The notes under the pieces were generated by a model. It did not search any database, had not been told where the DNA came from, and saw only the letters and a list, made by a program, of their open reading frames with translations. This document shows positions 4,362 to 5,074 of a DNA stretch of 5,074 nucleotides, piece by piece. The stretch is from Parvibaculum sp. (GTDB lineage: Bacteria > Pseudomonadota > Alphaproteobacteria > Parvibaculales > Parvibaculaceae), in the NCBI GenBank assembly GCA_020062605.1, contig JAGUWA010000282.1, forward strand, positions 1 to 5,074. The letters run 5' to 3'. Positions within the stretch are counted from its first letter, which is position 1. Each line of letters starts with the position of its first letter. The position numbers and the translations under genes were made by a program.

Positions 4362-5074
4362 CAGAAAGCACTACCTCCGAATATGACGCGCGGCAACCAT
4401 GTCGCGAGGCCGGGGAAGGACGCGATGACGGCGAGCGTGAGAAGCTGCAGCATCACGAAGGGCACGGCGCCTTTATAAATCTGCATGGTGGTGACGCTCT
4501 CGGGCGCGACGCCGCGCAGGTAGAAGAGCGCGAAGCCGAAGGGCGGCGTGAGGAAGGAAGTCTGGAGGTTGACCGCCATCATGACGCCGAGCCAGACGGG
4601 GTTCACGTCCATCATCAGGAGGATGGGCGCGACGATGGGCACGACGACGAAGATGATCTCGATGAAATCGAGGAAGAAGCCGAGCGCGAACATGATGAGC
4701 ATGACGGTGAGGACCGCGCCGAAGGTGCCGCCGGGCATGGAGGTGAGGAATTCATGCACCGTGTCGTCGCCGCCGAGGCCGCGGAAGACGAGGCTGAACA
4801 GCGCGGCGCCGATGAGGATGACGAAGACCATGGAGGTGATGCGGGCGGTGGACTGCGTGACTTCCGGGAGGACGCCGTTTTGCCAGAGGCGGAAGAGAGA
4901 GGCGGCAAGACCGAGCGCGACGCCCGCGCAGAGGATATAGGCGAGCCAGATGCCGGCAGTGTCGATGCCGGAGATTTCGCTGCGCGCGGTGCGCAGGTCC
5001 ATGACCGAGGTGAGGAGGAGCAGCGCGATGAGGCAGAGCGCGGCAAGACGCACCGCGCGTTTCATGCCGCCGGC
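4361..5074 (-). CDS. TRAP transporter large permease, DctM type (5' end outside window)
   Basis: The C-terminal part of the large membrane subunit of a tripartite ATP-independent periplasmic transporter. With a small membrane subunit and a periplasmic binding protein, it imports organic acids or similar solutes by ion symport. The frame stays open to the window edge (three codons precede the Met at 5065), so that Met is internal. Counting from it, hydrophobic spans lie at about 4-22, 38-58, 76-95, 113-131, 134-152, 157-185 and 200-224. Family hallmarks are the LGFFLDFIEIIFVVVPIVAP segment (128-147) and VNLQTSFLTPPFGFALFYLR (165-184). The first two spans, joined by a polar stretch, suggest the longer DctM form that carries an insertion before the conserved C-terminal block. 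The gene ends with GGSAF and TGA (4363-4361), overlapping the next start. The substrate cannot be told from this part. Confidence 0.9.
   Translation of the reverse strand, partial: AGGMKRAVRLAALCLIALLLLTSVMDLRTARSEISGIDTAGIWLAYILCAGVALGLAASLFRLWQNGVLPEVTQSTARITSMVFVILIGAALFSLVFRGLGGDDTVHEFLTSMPGGTFGAVLTVMLIMFALGFFLDFIEIIFVVVPIVAPILLMMDVNPVWLGVMMAVNLQTSFLTPPFGFALFYLRGVAPESVTTMQIYKGAVPFVMLQLLTLAVIASFPGLATWLPRVIFGGSAF
4373..4378 (-). promoter_or_regulatory. Ribosome binding site for the BsuPI-like gene, inside the permease gene
   Basis: GGAGGT on the minus strand lies within the last codons of the TRAP permease (Gly-Gly-Ser-Ala-Phe), 11 nt before the ATG at 4361-4359. Spacing is slightly long, but together with the TGATG overlap it fixes the start and indicates translational coupling. 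Confidence 0.6.

Noticed and set aside
3795..4478. 227-codon plus-strand open frame across the minus-strand genes
   Set aside because: It starts inside a repeat and runs antisense to the BsuPI-like and TRAP genes. There is no Shine-Dalgarno and no recognisable protein.

Overview
The window looks like a high-GC alphaproteobacterial chromosome, possibly Hyphomicrobiales/Parvibaculales-like. The genus is not resolvable from the sequence alone. The grounds are the recO-parC gene order, the alphaproteobacterial character of the ParC breakage-reunion domain (HPHGDQS followed by DGQGNFGN), and strong G/C at third codon positions.

Layout, left to right. Positions 1-357 hold the 3' end of recO (recombinational repair). 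Positions 403-894 hold a compact palindrome-bounded cassette with a small intact GIY-YIG nuclease gene (525-812). Positions 917-3163 hold complete parC (topoisomerase IV subunit A). Positions 3179-3843 form a dense repeat island with a second GIY-YIG gene copy (3361-3647), broken by a single-base deletion. On the opposite strand, converging on the island, are the 3' part of a TRAP transporter large permease (dctM-type, running in from the right edge, 5074-4361) and, overlapping its stop codon by one base, a small single-span membrane protein with a BsuPI-like extracytoplasmic domain (4361-3870).

The most interesting content is the repeat system. An exact 12-mer, CGTCATTGCGAG or its reverse complement, occurs nine times in the window, always in non-coding DNA. 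Each marks one end of a roughly 30-55 nt imperfect hairpin whose other end is GCAATCC/GGATTGC. The half-units combine into inverted pairs of about 101-108 bp at 403-507, 3244-3344 and 3736-3843. Two of these pairs end 16-17 nt upstream of a GIY-YIG start codon, and each GIY-YIG gene is followed within about 20-30 nt of its stop by one more half-unit. The two proteins are only about three-quarters identical, and each carries its own repeat flavour, so this is a recurring arrangement and not one recent duplication. I infer a small selfish or domesticated element in which the nuclease and the repeats belong together, analogous to RAYT/REP pairs but with a GIY-YIG enzyme. That is a hypothesis, not a demonstrated system.

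The housekeeping genes are ordinary. Removing 403-894 would leave a recO-parC gap of only 67 bp, which fits an insertion into a formerly compact gene pair.
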